DNA of 5,772 nucleotides from Campylobacterales bacterium (GTDB lineage Bacteria > Campylobacterota > Campylobacteria > Campylobacterales > JALSKU01). The number at the start of each line of letters is the position of its first letter. Positions within the stretch are counted from its first letter, which is position 1. The notes beneath the pieces were generated by a model. It saw only the letters and a program-made list of their open reading frames with translations, was not told the DNA's origin and did no database searches. The translations under genes and the position numbers were made by a program. Shown in pieces: positions 5,681-5,772 of the stretch. The DNA is taken from positions 1 to 5,772 of the forward strand of contig JALVXV010000305.1 in the NCBI GenBank assembly GCA_027038235.1. Direction: 5' to 3'.

Positions 5681-5772
5681 GTGATTCGTGATTCGTAACT
5701 CGTGATTAGCAAAAGATTGAAAAGTCAAATGACTTTTCAATCACTAATCACTAATCACTAATCACTAATCAC
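5681..5772. repeat. Heptamer inverted-arm element D upstream of rnc
   Basis: The left arm (5681-5709) has units GTGATTC, GTGATTC, GTAACTC and GTGATTA. The right arm (5744-5772) has CTAATCAC followed by three TAATCAC units and reaches the window end. The arms are complementary at about 24 of 29 positions, with a perfect 13-bp inner palindrome between them. The full structure is a 92-bp near-palindrome in the likely 5' leader of rnc. It may continue beyond the window. Confidence 0.88.
5715..5742. repeat. Perfect 13-bp palindrome at the centre of element D
   Basis: GATTGAAAAGTCA (5715-5727) and its exact reverse complement (5730-5742) are separated by AA. On the coding strand the stem is followed by TTTT, so it resembles a weak intrinsic terminator or attenuator just ahead of rnc, although the stem is AT-rich. 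It could equally be only the core of the repeat element. Confidence 0.75.

Overview
The window looks like a chromosomal piece of a low-GC Campylobacterota (epsilonproteobacterial) genome. This rests on the AT-rich coding style, the overlapping rnc-aroC pair familiar from that phylum, and protein sequences that read like its members; the genus cannot be named from sequence alone. All six genes lie on the minus strand and are tightly packed, so transcription runs from high to low coordinates: rnc, aroC, a UDP-glucuronate 4-epimerase-type gene, a small four-helix-bundle (S23/Avd-like) gene, a nucleotide-sugar dehydrogenase, and a Wzz-type chain-length gene.

The first two genes are housekeeping (RNase III and chorismate synthase). 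The next genes make or organise acidic surface polysaccharide: the dehydrogenase oxidises an NDP-sugar to a uronic acid form, the epimerase inverts C4 of a UDP-hexuronate, and the Wzz protein sets chain length at the inner membrane. The four-helix-bundle gene does not belong to that pathway by any known function.

The striking non-coding layer is a set of tandem 7-bp repeats, with a different unit sequence at each place but the same period and a recurring inverted two-arm layout. They occur upstream of rnc (unit GTGATTC/GTGATTA around a perfect 13-bp palindrome), between aroC and the epimerase (unit GCTTAGA/GCTCTTA, forming a long imperfect hairpin), on both sides of the four-helix-bundle gene (unit GAGTTTT/AACTCAA, with a perfect 20-bp inverted repeat), and inside the dehydrogenase gene, where four tracts are translated in frame. 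The repeats supply the stop codons of aroC and the epimerase, and most of the dehydrogenase N-terminal extension.

The best candidate for something new is therefore the combination of heptamer inverted-arm elements with a four-helix-bundle gene enclosed by one of them, lying in and rewriting gene ends in a polysaccharide operon. Heptanucleotide tandem repeats are known elsewhere (for example the STRR class of heterocystous cyanobacteria), and S23-like genes are known inside inverted-repeat-bounded intervening sequences of 23S rRNA; the link between the two here is inference.
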